Shown: positions 1 through 7,765, numbered from the stretch's first letter. The stretch: 9,660 bases of DNA from Oscillospiraceae bacterium (GCA_029007475.1 JAQXHW010000102.1:1-9660), one strand, 5' to 3'. The notes: generated by a model from the sequence alone, not told the origin. A program made the numbers and translations.

Positions 1-788
1 TCAATTACTGAGTCGGGACGGGCAAAATAAATGTATTCAAAAATGCAGAGCTTCTTAGCCTTTTTACCGCAGTGCTCCTTTCTGGAGACTACGCCGTTTT
101 TGCTGAAAACAAGAATTTCTCCGGGCTCCACATCACGGATAACCTCGCCGCCCACCGCAGTAACAGCACAGCTTTCGGAGGCCACCACATACATTCCGTC
201 GGGGGTTTTTCCGTAGCAAAGAGGACGGAAGCCGTAAGGGTCTCTTGCACATATAAGCTTTTGCGGCGACATCAGCACCAAAGAATACGCGCCTTCAAGT
301 ATATTCATAGCGGAGCTTACAGCATCTTCAATAGAGGACGATTTTAACCGTTCCTTTGTTATGATATACGCAATGGTTTCGGTATCGCTGGTAGTATGAA
401 AAATAGCGCCCGAAAGCTCGAGCTTGTTGCGAAGCTCGGCCGCATTGGAAAGATTTCCGTTGTGCGCCAAGGCCATTCTGCCTTTTTGATGATTAACCTC
501 GATTGGCTGACAGTTATTTCGGTTTGTTTCTCCGGTTGTGCCGTAGCGTGTATGAGCTACCGCTATCTTTCCTTTCGGCAAACGGGACAAAACATCTCCC
601 GAAAAAACCTCGCTTACAAGTCCCAAATCTTTATGGGATACGAATAAGCCGTCATCGTTTACTACTATACCGCAGCTTTCCTGTCCTCTGTGCTGAAGCG
701 CATAAAGACCGTAATAGGATATGCTCGCCAAATCACAGATTTCAGGCGACATTACACCGAAAACGCCGCATTCTTCGTGAATACTCAT
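1..788 (-). CDS. purF: Amidophosphoribosyltransferase PurF (partial, N-terminal 262 residues)
   Basis: This enzyme catalyses the first committed step of purine synthesis, making 5-phosphoribosylamine from PRPP and glutamine in the cytoplasm. My translation from 788 begins MSIHEECGVFG. Cys7 is the expected Ntn-hydrolase nucleophile, which in Bacillus-type PurF is exposed by removing a short propeptide; here that would be only six residues. Other visible glutaminase motifs are LQHRGQES (31-38), AHTRYGTTG (78-86), AHNGNLSN and SDTETIAY, followed by ARDPYGFRPL and SESCAVTAVGGE. Cys248, in the segment CIFEYIYFARPDS, matches the first iron-sulfur-ligand cysteine of the Bacillus-type enzyme. The PRPP-binding domain and the other ligand cysteines lie beyond the left edge. 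The start codon overlaps the pyrG stop as ATGA, so the two genes are probably translationally coupled; only a weak AAGG precedes the ATG. The frame stays open to base 1. Identity is near certain; the incompleteness is caused by the window edge. Confidence 0.96.
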   Translation of the reverse strand, partial: MSIHEECGVFGVMSPEICDLASISYYGLYALQHRGQESCGIVVNDDGLFVSHKDLGLVSEVFSGDVLSRLPKGKIAVAHTRYGTTGETNRNNCQPIEVNHQKGRMALAHNGNLSNAAELRNKLELSGAIFHTTSDTETIAYIITKERLKSSSIEDAVSSAMNILEGAYSLVLMSPQKLICARDPYGFRPLCYGKTPDGMYVVASESCAVTAVGGEVIRDVEPGEILVFSKNGVVSRKEHCGKKAKKLCIFEYIYFARPDSVI

Positions 789-2398
789 GCCTTATCACCC
801 ATAGCCTTCTCAAGTGCCGCTCCGACAAAACCCTTAAACAGAGGATGCGGTTTATTAGGTCTGCTTTTGAATTCGGGATGATACTGTACCCCCACATGGA
901 AGGGGCGGCTGCTGATTTCCACCGTTTCTACGAGTCTGCCGTCGGGAGAGGTACCGCTGACCGTAAGCCCCGATTCTTCGTATGCTTCACGGTAATCGTT
1001 ATTAAATTCATAACGGTGTCTGTGGCGTTCGCTGATTGTATCGGCTTCATAGCAGCGCGACATTGTTGTACCTGCTTTAATATTACAAACATATGCGCCG
1101 AGACGAAGTGTTCCGCCCTTATCAATATCGTTGCTTTGACCGGGCATAAAATCAATCACCTTATTTCGGCACTGCTCGTCAAACTCTCTTGAGTTGGCGT
1201 CCTTAATAGAGAGTACGTTTCTTGCATATTCAATAACGGCAATCTGCATACCGAGACAGATACCGAAATAGGGAATTTCTTTTTCTCTTGCATATTTCGC
1301 CGCGAGTATCATACCGTCAATACCGCGGTATCCGAATCCGCCGGGAATCAAAATACCGTCAAGACCTGAGAGCTTTTCATCCACGTTATCGGGAGTAATC
1401 TCTTCCGAATCAATCCAATGGATACGAACATGGGTATTGTGATAATAGCCTGCGTGGTGAAGCGCTTCCGCAACCGAAAGATATGCGTCATGAAGTCCAA
1501 CATACTTGCCGACCAATCCGATATCGGTAAAGTGGGGTCTTGCCTTGATGCGCTCTACCATGGCAGTCCACTCTGTAAGGTCGGGATTCGGGGCGTCAAT
1601 ACCAAGTTCGCGGCAAACCACAGAGGAAAATCCGGATTTTTCAAGCATCAGGGGTGCTTCGTAAAGGTTGGGAAGTGTGATATTTTCAATAACACAGTCA
1701 GGCTTTACGTTACAGAACAGAGAAATCTTCTTGAAAATCGACTCCTCCAAAGGCTCGTCACAGCGAAGCACAACTATGTTGGGATTAATTCCCATTCCTT
1801 GCAGCTCTTTCACCGAATGTTGGGTGGGCTTGGACTTATGTTCGTTAGAACCGCTCAAAAACGGAACTAAGGTGACATGGATGAACAGGCTGTTCTCACG
1901 TCCCTGCTCCAGAGAAATCTGTCTTACAGCTTCAAGGAAGGGCTGGGATTCAATATCTCCTATTGTGCCGCCGATTTCGGTAATTACCACATCTGCGTTT
2001 GTCTTTTTGCCGACCCTGTAAACAAATTCCTTAATCTCGTTTGTTATATGGGGAATAACCTGCACGGTAGAGCCGAGGTATTCTCCGCGTCTCTCTTTAT
2101 TAAGAACATTCCAGTAGACCTTACCGGTAGTCAGGTTGGAGTATTTATTCAGGTCCTCGTCAATAAAGCGCTCATAATGACCGAGGTCAAGGTCGGTTTC
2201 GGCACCGTCCTCGGTTACATACACCTCGCCATGCTGAAAAGGGCTCATGGTTCCGGGGTCAACATTGATATACGGGTCCAGCTTTTGAGCCGCTACCTTA
2301 AGACCTCTTGCCTTTAATAATCTGCCCAAAGAGGCGGCGGTGATACCCTTGCCGAGTCCCGATACAACTCCTCCTGTAACAAATATATACTTCGTCAT
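785..2398 (-). CDS. pyrG: CTP synthase (glutamine-hydrolysing), 537 residues
   Basis: PyrG converts UTP to CTP using ATP and glutamine. The length is normal for bacterial CTP synthases. The N-terminal synthetase domain starts TKYIFVTGGVVSGLGKG (P-loop-like, about residues 2-18). It continues with the very conserved stretches DPYINVDPGTMSPFQHGEV (41-59), EDGAETDLDLGHYERF (63-78) and EIGGTIGDIES (141-151). From about residue 290 comes a class I glutamine amidotransferase domain: PGGFGYRG (oxyanion region), the nucleophile Cys381 in GICLGMQ, and His507/Glu509 in QYHPEF. The start is supported by AGAGGA at 2410-2415, 11 nt upstream. A 161-bp AT-rich spacer separates it from guaA, so it may have its own promoter as well as readthrough. 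I see no GGGC transcript start or leader hairpin of the CTP-sensing attenuator known from Bacillus pyrG. The stop overlaps the purF start. Confidence 0.98.
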   Translation of the reverse strand: MTKYIFVTGGVVSGLGKGITAASLGRLLKARGLKVAAQKLDPYINVDPGTMSPFQHGEVYVTEDGAETDLDLGHYERFIDEDLNKYSNLTTGKVYWNVLNKERRGEYLGSTVQVIPHITNEIKEFVYRVGKKTNADVVITEIGGTIGDIESQPFLEAVRQISLEQGRENSLFIHVTLVPFLSGSNEHKSKPTQHSVKELQGMGINPNIVVLRCDEPLEESIFKKISLFCNVKPDCVIENITLPNLYEAPLMLEKSGFSSVVCRELGIDAPNPDLTEWTAMVERIKARPHFTDIGLVGKYVGLHDAYLSVAEALHHAGYYHNTHVRIHWIDSEEITPDNVDEKLSGLDGILIPGGFGYRGIDGMILAAKYAREKEIPYFGICLGMQIAVIEYARNVLSIKDANSREFDEQCRNKVIDFMPGQSNDIDKGGTLRLGAYVCNIKAGTTMSRCYEADTISERHRHRYEFNNDYREAYEESGLTVSGTSPDGRLVETVEISSRPFHVGVQYHPEFKSRPNKPHPLFKGFVGAALEKAMGDKA

Positions 2399-2559
2399 CT
2401 TCTTAATTTCCTCTCACTTTATTTAGCTGTAACCGATTTCGCAATTTTTTGGTTTATCAACACATTACGGTTTATACAATTTACGATAATCCAAAATAAT
2501 TTATACAGTTTGTTGTAATTTTCTATAAATCAATAAATCTGGCGTCCGTTGTGTGTTTT
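2399..2559 (-). other. AT-rich guaA-pyrG spacer with possible weak pyrG promoter
   Basis: This is the longest gap inside the purC-purF run. No GC-rich hairpin with a U-tract follows the guaA stop, so transcription probably continues through it. On the minus strand the octamer TGTATAAA occurs twice (2500-2507 and 2471-2478, 29 nt apart); either could serve as a -10 element. I found no good -35 at 16-18 nt for either copy (the best are TTATAG or TTATTT, about three matches of six). An independent pyrG promoter is therefore possible but unproven. The spacer contains the pyrG ribosome binding site AGAGGA (2410-2415). Confidence 0.35.
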
Positions 2560-4095
2560 TTATTCCCATTCCACCGTAGCCGGAGGCTTGGAGGTTATAT
2601 CATATACAACTCTTGTAATTCCCTTTATTTCATTTGTAATACGGTTGCTTGCTTTTTCAAGCACGTCATAGGGAAGTCTCGTCCACTCAGCCGTCATAAA
2701 ATCATCGGTCGTAACCGCACGCAGGGCTAAGGTATAGCCGTAGGTTCTGGCGTCGCCCATAACGCCCACGCTTTTCATATCTGCCAGCACGGCAAAAAAC
2801 TGATTGGTACTGCCCTCAAGGCCTGCCTTTTCCACTTCCTCTCGGAAAATCGCATCCGCCTCTTTATTGAGCTTTAATTTCTCCTTAGTAATTTCCCCGA
2901 TTACACGGACTGCAAGACCGGGACCGGGGAAAGGCTGACGGAAAACCAAAGCCTTCGGAAGCCCTAACTTAAGTCCCACCTCACGAACCTCGTCCTTGAA
3001 CAAATCGCTCAGCGGCTCAACTATACTTTCAAAGCTGATTACCTCCGGCAAGCCGCCGACGTTGTGGTGGCTTTTTATTACCGCCGAATCGCCTTTGCCG
3101 CTTTCTATAATATCGGGATAAATAGTTCCTTGGGCTAACACATCAATCTTTCCGAGTTTTTTAGCTTCTTCCTCAAAGACGCGAATAAATTCCTCGCCGA
3201 TTATTTTGCGCTTTTGCTCCGGCTCGGTTATACCCGCAAGCTTTGAGAGGAATCTTTCCTCCGCATTGACGCGGACAAAATTCATGCCGAATTCGCCCTT
3301 GAAGGTGTTTTCTACAAAATCCCCCTCGTCCTTGCGCAGCAGACCGTGGTCAACGAAAACACAAATCAGATTGTCGCCGATTGCTTTATACAGAAGTGCA
3401 GCCGCAACCGAGGAATCCACTCCGCCTGAAAGCGCTAAAAGCACCTTCTTGCCCTTAAGCTCTTCTTTATACTGTTCGGCTGTTCTTTCGATGAAGTCCT
3501 CCATTTTCCATTCGCCCACACAACCGCACACCCTGAAAAGGAAATTATGAATAATGGCTTTTCCGTACTCCGTGTGCGTTACCTCGGGATGAAACTGAAC
3601 GCCGTAAAGTCCTTTTGACTCATCCATAAAGGCGGCAACAGGGCAATTCTTTGTGGTGGCAATTACGGTAAATCCTTGGGGTACTTCCGACACATAGTCT
3701 GTATGGCTCATAAAGCAGCTGCTAGTTTTCGGCACACCCTCAAACAAAGCGCAGTCCTCCGCATACAAGGCGGTGTTGCCGTATTCACTTTTATGGGCAG
3801 CACCGGTCACTTCTCCGCCTGCCATAAAAGCCAAAAGCTGCGCTCCGTAGCAGATACCCAAAATCGGAATACCTAAATCCAAAACCTTGGGATCGAAATG
3901 AGGAGATTTCTCATCATAAACACTGTTGGGACCGCCTGTGAAAATGATACCCTTATAACCTGTGCTTTTTATATCTTCACAGGTGATTTTATTGTACGGC
4001 TTAATTTCGGCATATACCCTCTGTTCACGCACACGGCGGGCTATAAGCTGGTTATACTGGCCGCCGAAATCTAAAACAAGGATTTTTTCGTTCAT
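2560..4095 (-). CDS. guaA: GMP synthase (glutamine-hydrolysing), 511 residues
   Basis: GuaA aminates XMP to GMP with ATP and glutamine. It is a two-domain protein of normal length (about 510-525). The N-terminal class I amidotransferase has KILVLDFGGQYNQLIARRVRE (residues 4 onward), FTGGPNSVY (52-60), the nucleophile Cys82 in GICYGAQ, and His169/Glu171 in QFHPEVTHTEYG. The ATP-pyrophosphatase domain shows the PP-loop SGGVDSS (223-229), then VDHGLLRKDE (248-257), AQGTIYPDIIESG (321-333) and KSHHNVGGLP (341-350). The C-terminal dimerisation domain has RQPFPGPGLAVR (386-397) and the family ending TSKPPATVEWE. The gene starts 13 bp after the purB stop; the purine-rich AGGCGG at 4103-4108, 7 nt from the ATG, is the likely ribosome binding site. 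Pairing with purA and purB puts both branches from IMP in one transcript. No guaB is present in this window. Confidence 0.98.
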   Translation of the reverse strand: MNEKILVLDFGGQYNQLIARRVREQRVYAEIKPYNKITCEDIKSTGYKGIIFTGGPNSVYDEKSPHFDPKVLDLGIPILGICYGAQLLAFMAGGEVTGAAHKSEYGNTALYAEDCALFEGVPKTSSCFMSHTDYVSEVPQGFTVIATTKNCPVAAFMDESKGLYGVQFHPEVTHTEYGKAIIHNFLFRVCGCVGEWKMEDFIERTAEQYKEELKGKKVLLALSGGVDSSVAAALLYKAIGDNLICVFVDHGLLRKDEGDFVENTFKGEFGMNFVRVNAEERFLSKLAGITEPEQKRKIIGEEFIRVFEEEAKKLGKIDVLAQGTIYPDIIESGKGDSAVIKSHHNVGGLPEVISFESIVEPLSDLFKDEVREVGLKLGLPKALVFRQPFPGPGLAVRVIGEITKEKLKLNKEADAIFREEVEKAGLEGSTNQFFAVLADMKSVGVMGDARTYGYTLALRAVTTDDFMTAEWTRLPYDVLEKASNRITNEIKGITRVVYDITSKPPATVEWE

Positions 4096-4108
4096 TTCCT
4101 CACCGCCT

Positions 4109-5524
4109 CTAAAGTGTAATTTCTGCTGTACTGCGCTCTATGTTTTCAATCAAAGGTTTAATTTCATTCAAATAGTTTTCTACCTGCTGTATACATCTGC
4201 CGATATACAAAGAGGGAGAGAGGAGCTTTTCCATTTCATCAAGTCCCAGTCCGAACTGAGGCTCTTTGCTTAAGAACTTGAGTAAGTCGCAGGTGCCGCC
4301 GTTTTTCATTTCTTCGGTAGCCTTCATAGAGCATCTGCGGATAATCTCGTGAAGCTCCTGACGGTTACCGCCCTTTTTAGTTGCCTCCATCATAAGATTT
4401 TCGGTAGCAATAAAGGGTAGGTATTCACGGACGTTTCTCTCTATGATTTTCTCGTTGACATGTAGACCGTCGGTTACGTTCTGACAAAGACGGAGCACCG
4501 CATCCGCACAGAGAAAGCCCTCCGGCATAGAAATTCGTCTGTTTGCAGAATCGTCAAGAGTACGCTCCAACCACTGTGTAGAGGCGGTCATAGCTGCATT
4601 GGTAACGTCGGAAATAAGATAACGGGATAGCGAGCAAATTCTCTCGCTTCTCATCGGGTTACGCTTGTATGCCATAGCCGATGAACCGATTTGATTTTTC
4701 TCGAAGGGTTCTTCAACTTGACGGTCATGCTGTAAAAGTCTAATATCATTAGCCATTCTGTACGCACTTTGCGCAATAGCGGAAAGCGTGCTCAAAATTC
4801 TCGAATCGAGCTTTCTCGGATAGGTTTGGCCGCAAACGGAAAATCTGCGCTCAAAGCCGAAATCGCTTGCAATCATCTCGTTCATCCTGTCGATTTTTTC
4901 GCAGTCACCGTCAAATAGTTCCACAAAGCTCGCCTCTGTACCGGTAGTACCTCTGCAGCCTAAGAATTTGAAGTTATCAAGAATAAAATCAATTTCCTCC
5001 AAATCTGCGGCGAAATCCTGCATCCAAAGGGTTGCTCTCTTGCCCACGGTAACAAGCTGCGCCGGCTGATAGTGGGTGTAGCCCAAAGTAGGCAAAGCCT
5101 TGTATTTTTCGGCAAAATCAGCAAGGTTTGCAATAACCTTTAACAGCTCGTTTTTAAGATAGATAAGAGCGTCTCTGTAAATAATTATATCGGCATTGTC
5201 GGTAACATAACAGCTTGTAGCGCCGAGATGAATAATACCCGCGGCTTTGGGTGCCGCAACACCAAAGGCATAAACGTGCGCCATAACATCGTGGCGAACC
5301 TCAGCCTCACGGCTTCTGACACATTCATAGTCTATGTTATCAATATTGCTTTCCAGTTCGGAAATCTGTTCTTCGGTTATGGGAAGTCCAAGGGCTTTTT
5401 CTGCCTTTGCCAAAGACACCCACAGCTTGCGCCATGTTTTATAGCGAGTATCGGATGAAAACAGCTTTAGCATATACTCGGATGCATAACGTGAGGATAA
5501 GGGGGATTCATATTTTGAAGTCAT
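4109..5524 (-). CDS. purB: Adenylosuccinate lyase, eukaryote-like form, 471 residues
   Basis: PurB removes fumarate twice in purine synthesis, from SAICAR (after PurC) and from adenylosuccinate (after PurA). It belongs to the fumarase/aspartase superfamily and should be a tetramer with shared active sites. Visible motifs are RHDVMAH (77-83), IIHLGATSCYVTDN (97-110), TLGYTHYQPAQ with His151 (146-156), GTTGTEASF, and the superfamily signature loop GSSAMAYKRNPMRSE (280-294), whose serine and lysine are the expected catalytic-loop residues. The length, the SPLSSRYAS start and the QWLERTLDDSANRR segment resemble, from memory, vertebrate ADSL more than the roughly 430-residue Bacillus or 456-residue E. 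coli enzymes. The start has AAGGAG at 5531-5536, 6 nt upstream. It is preceded by a 111-bp spacer and followed 13 bp later by guaA. Confidence 0.97.
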   Translation of the reverse strand: MTSKYESPLSSRYASEYMLKLFSSDTRYKTWRKLWVSLAKAEKALGLPITEEQISELESNIDNIDYECVRSREAEVRHDVMAHVYAFGVAAPKAAGIIHLGATSCYVTDNADIIIYRDALIYLKNELLKVIANLADFAEKYKALPTLGYTHYQPAQLVTVGKRATLWMQDFAADLEEIDFILDNFKFLGCRGTTGTEASFVELFDGDCEKIDRMNEMIASDFGFERRFSVCGQTYPRKLDSRILSTLSAIAQSAYRMANDIRLLQHDRQVEEPFEKNQIGSSAMAYKRNPMRSERICSLSRYLISDVTNAAMTASTQWLERTLDDSANRRISMPEGFLCADAVLRLCQNVTDGLHVNEKIIERNVREYLPFIATENLMMEATKKGGNRQELHEIIRRCSMKATEEMKNGGTCDLLKFLSKEPQFGLGLDEMEKLLSPSLYIGRCIQQVENYLNEIKPLIENIERSTAEITL

Positions 5525-5635
5525 TCTTTTCTCCTTAATTGCTTAGTTTTTTAAGTTTAGCTAATACAAATATTTTGCCGAAAGCTCAGCGACACCTTTA
5601 ACAGCATCGCCGCCGGAATATATAGAGGTTTTCTG
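5525..5635 (-). other. purA-purB spacer with in-frame open extension after the purA amber stop
   Basis: After the TAG stop of purA the same frame stays open for 24 more codons (5635-5564), ending at a second TAG (5561-5563). The extension has a coding-like look (…SGGDAVKGVAELSAKYLY). A third in-frame stop (TAA) follows before purB, which is also in this frame. PurA already ends at its normal family position, so this is probably untranslated spacer or a vestige. An imperfect 8-bp hairpin with several G·U pairs (around 5588-5611) lacks a U-tract and is not a convincing terminator. No promoter was seen, so purB is presumably cotranscribed with purA. Confidence 0.4.
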
Positions 5636-6946
5636 CTACTTAATAATGATGCTTTCACGTTCGGGTCCTACCGAAACATATTTAACGGGACAGCCAACGG
5701 CATCTTCAATAAACGTCACATACTCCCGTGCGGCTTCAGGTAAGTCTTCCCATTTGCGAATACCTGAGATATCCTGCATCCAGCCTTTTTTATACTGAAT
5801 AACAGGGGTTGCGTCCTTCAGCGCTGTCGGAAACGGGAAACGGTGAATTTCCCTGCCGTCGAGCATATAGGCTACACAGACAGGAATTTCTTCCATATTA
5901 GAAAGAACGTCTAATTTGGTAATGGCAATTTCGGTTGCCGCCTGAACTTCGATACCGTAGGCGGTTGCAACCAAGTCCATAGCACCCACACGGCGGGGTC
6001 TGCCGGTTTTAGCGCCGTACTCATTTCCTGCCTTGCGCAAGGCCTCAGCCTCATCGCCAAACATTTCCGATACAAAGGGGCCTTCTCCGACACAGGTGGA
6101 ATATGCTTTTACAACGCCTAACACCCTGTCAATTTTGGCACCCGGGAAACCCGAACCGATAGGAGCATAGGCGGCTGTTGTGTTTGAGGAGGTTGTGTAG
6201 GGATAAATACCGTAGTCCAAATCTCTGAGGGAACCGAGCTGTGCTTCAAAAAGTATTTTTTTGCCGTTTTTATGGGCGTTTTTCAAAATCTCGCCGGTAT
6301 CACAGATAAAGGGTTTGATTTTTTCGCAGTAGTTCGTAATCCAATCATTGATATCGGCCTCGCTGATAGGCTTAGCTCCGTAGACTCCGGTAAGAGTAAG
6401 GTTTTTCCATTCAAGCAAGTCCTTAAGGTGCTGTTTCAGCTCCTCATCATAGAACAGCTCTCCTGCAAGAACTGTTTTCTTTTGGTACTTATCTGAATAG
6501 AAGGGTGCTATTCCCTGCTTCGTAGAGCCGTATTTTTTATCGGCAAGCCGCTTTTCCTCAAGCTCGTCCATTTCTCTGTGCCAAGGAAGCAAAAGGGATG
6601 CGCGGTCGCTGATTTTAAGGTTATCGGGCGTAATTGAAACCCCCTTTTCCCTAACGGTACATATTTCATTCCATAGGTTCTCGGGGTCAAGGGCTACGCC
6701 GTTACCTAAGATACTTACTACACCGTCTCTGAAAATACCCGAGGGTAAAAGATGCAGCGCAAATTTGCCCTTGTCGTTAATTACTGTGTGACCGGCATTA
6801 CCGCCGCCCTGATAGCGGACAACAACATCGTAATCCTCAGTCAAAAGGTCAACCATTCTGCCTTTGCCTTCGTCACCCCAGTTAATTCCCACTATCGCAC
6901 AGTTTTTCATATCATTTACCGCTTCTGATTCAACAGGCAGATTCAT
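5636..6946 (-). CDS. purA: Adenylosuccinate synthetase, divergent subtype, 436 residues
   Basis: PurA joins aspartate to IMP with GTP to form adenylosuccinate, the first step of the AMP branch. The core is clear: WGDEGKGR (23-30, Asp25 matching catalytic Asp13 of E. coli), NAGHT (50-54, His53 matching His41), YPYTTSSNTTA (248-258), AYSTCVGEGPF (281-291), KTGRPRR (313-319) and TKLDVL (343-348). Several usually invariant stretches differ from the E. coli form: GGHNAGHT is GGGNAGHT, GTTGRGIGPAY is GSTKQGIAPFY (140-150), and EGAQG is EAQLG (234-238). I take this as a family subtype, not damage. I chose the 6946 start because AGGAGG lies 8 nt upstream at 6955-6960. It adds 12 residues (MNLPVESEAVND) before the canonical MKNCAIVG; an ATG there (6910) has no good ribosome binding site. 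The gene begins 3 nt after the purC stop. Confidence 0.95.
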   Translation of the reverse strand: MNLPVESEAVNDMKNCAIVGINWGDEGKGRMVDLLTEDYDVVVRYQGGGNAGHTVINDKGKFALHLLPSGIFRDGVVSILGNGVALDPENLWNEICTVREKGVSITPDNLKISDRASLLLPWHREMDELEEKRLADKKYGSTKQGIAPFYSDKYQKKTVLAGELFYDEELKQHLKDLLEWKNLTLTGVYGAKPISEADINDWITNYCEKIKPFICDTGEILKNAHKNGKKILFEAQLGSLRDLDYGIYPYTTSSNTTAAYAPIGSGFPGAKIDRVLGVVKAYSTCVGEGPFVSEMFGDEAEALRKAGNEYGAKTGRPRRVGAMDLVATAYGIEVQAATEIAITKLDVLSNMEEIPVCVAYMLDGREIHRFPFPTALKDATPVIQYKKGWMQDISGIRKWEDLPEAAREYVTFIEDAVGCPVKYVSVGPERESIIIK

Positions 6947-6949
6947 AGC

Positions 6950-7678
6950 TTAACCCTCCTCGTTGGTAATTGCATTTTCTAATCGATTCATAATTTCGAG
7001 ATATGCCTCTTCAACGCCGCCTAAATCTCTGCGGAATCTGTCCTTATCGAGCTTTTCCTGAGTTTTACTGTCCCACAAACGACAGGTATCGGGACTGATT
7101 TCATCTGCCAAGACAATGGTACCGTCAGAGAGTCTGCCGAACTCAATCTTAAAATCAACCAAGGTTACGCCGCACTCGCTCCAGAACGCTTTAAGAAAAT
7201 CGTTGACCTTGAATGCATAGTCTTTTACGGTTTCAAGCTCTTCCTCGCTGCAAAGACCCAGGGCTACTGCGTGATATCCGTTGCAAAGCGGGTCGCCGAG
7301 CTCATCGTTTTTGTAGGAAAATTCAAGGGTAGGAGTTCTGAAAACCTTGCCCTCGGGAACACCGTAGTTCTTCGAAAAAGACCCGGCAGCGATATTGCGT
7401 ACAATAACCTCTAAGGGCAAAATCTCAACTCTTTTAACAAGGGTTTCGCGGTCGGAAAGCTCCTCTACAAAATGAGTGGGCACGCCGCTTTTTTCAAGTC
7501 TCTGCATAAGCAGGTTGCTCATTCTGTTATTGATAACTCCCTTGCCGGCAATCGTTCCTTTTTTCAGTCCGTTAAAAGCAGTTGCATCATCCTTGTAGGA
7601 AACAATAAGCATTTCCGGGTTGTCGGTTTCAAAAACCTTCTTTGCTTTTCCTTCGTAGAGCTGATTTCTTTTTTCCAT
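6950..7678 (-). CDS. purC: SAICAR synthetase (phosphoribosylaminoimidazole-succinocarboxamide synthase), 242 residues
   Basis: PurC condenses CAIR with aspartate using ATP to give SAICAR, which PurB then cleaves. The length fits the compact bacterial form (about 235-245). Motifs in order are QLYEGKAKKVF (6-16), SYKDDATAFNG (27-37), GKGVINNRMSN (45-55), LPLEVIVRNIAAGS (87-100), PTLEFSYKNDELGDP (116-130), LVDFKIEFG (173-181) and the nucleotide-binding ADEISPDTCRLWD (191-203). The frame is open upstream to a GTG at 7753. I use the ATG at 7678 because it has GGAGG 7 nt upstream and gives the family's usual N terminus; the extra 25 residues would be read from the terminator hairpin. This is the first gene after the consensus promoter at 7846-7874, and its leader carries the attenuator-like terminator. 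Confidence 0.97.
   Translation of the reverse strand: MEKRNQLYEGKAKKVFETDNPEMLIVSYKDDATAFNGLKKGTIAGKGVINNRMSNLLMQRLEKSGVPTHFVEELSDRETLVKRVEILPLEVIVRNIAAGSFSKNYGVPEGKVFRTPTLEFSYKNDELGDPLCNGYHAVALGLCSEEELETVKDYAFKVNDFLKAFWSECGVTLVDFKIEFGRLSDGTIVLADEISPDTCRLWDSKTQEKLDKDRFRRDLGGVEEAYLEIMNRLENAITNEEG
6955..6960 (-). promoter_or_regulatory. purA ribosome binding site AGGAGG inside the purC tail
   Basis: A perfect AGGAGG lies within the last codons of purC (Glu-Glu-Gly-stop), 8 nt before the ATG at 6946. It decides the purA start in favour of the 12-residue-longer form, and suggests purC termination and purA initiation are coupled. Confidence 0.85.
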
Positions 7679-7685
7679 AGTTAAA

Positions 7686-7690
7686 CCTCC
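7686..7690 (-). promoter_or_regulatory. purC ribosome binding site GGAGG
   Basis: GGAGG stands 7 nt before the ATG at 7678 and fixes that codon as the purC start. It lies 17 nt after the U-tract of the leader terminator, so terminated transcripts would lack it. Confidence 0.85.
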
Positions 7691-7707
7691 AAAGTAAATT
7701 AACAAAC

Positions 7708-7751
7708 AAAAAAGGCACTGAAGTCTTGGTAATTTGCAAGACCCCATTGCC
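7708..7751 (-). terminator. Intrinsic terminator inside the purC leader (attenuator candidate)
   Basis: The arms at 7737-7751 and 7714-7728 form a 15-position stem: 14 pairs, two of them G·U, and one A×G mismatch. The loop is 8 nt (CAAATTAC) and six U follow directly (7713-7708). It lies after the promoter and 29 nt before the purC ATG, so it would stop the operon's own transcript unless bypassed. That placement argues for attenuation and against a simple end of the asnB transcript, which has its own hairpin upstream of the promoter. Confidence 0.85.
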
Positions 7752-7765
7752 ACAAAACCTATAAA

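Noticed and set aside
503..1192. 229-codon plus-strand open frame antisense to pyrG and purF, and other long plus-strand frames (e.g. 1418-1870, 1877-2317, 8708-8965)
   Set aside because: They are opposite strongly supported conserved genes, have no family motifs, and vary in frame as expected of antisense shadows.
2399..2559. CTP-sensing attenuator of the Bacillus pyrG type
   Set aside because: That mechanism needs a transcript starting GGGC and a terminator hairpin before pyrG. Neither is visible in this AT-rich spacer.
5588..5611. Hairpin between purA and purB as a transcription terminator
   Set aside because: The stem depends on several G·U pairs and no U-tract follows on the minus strand.
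6910..6946. Shorter purA start at 6910 (MKNCAIVG)
   Set aside because: It gives the canonical N terminus but has no convincing ribosome binding site, whereas 6946 has a perfect AGGAGG at 8 nt. Kept only as an alternative.
7679..7753. In-frame N-terminal extension of purC from a GTG at 7753
   Set aside because: The 25 extra residues are encoded by the leader terminator and ribosome binding site. The ATG at 7678 has GGAGG at ideal spacing and gives the normal PurC N terminus.
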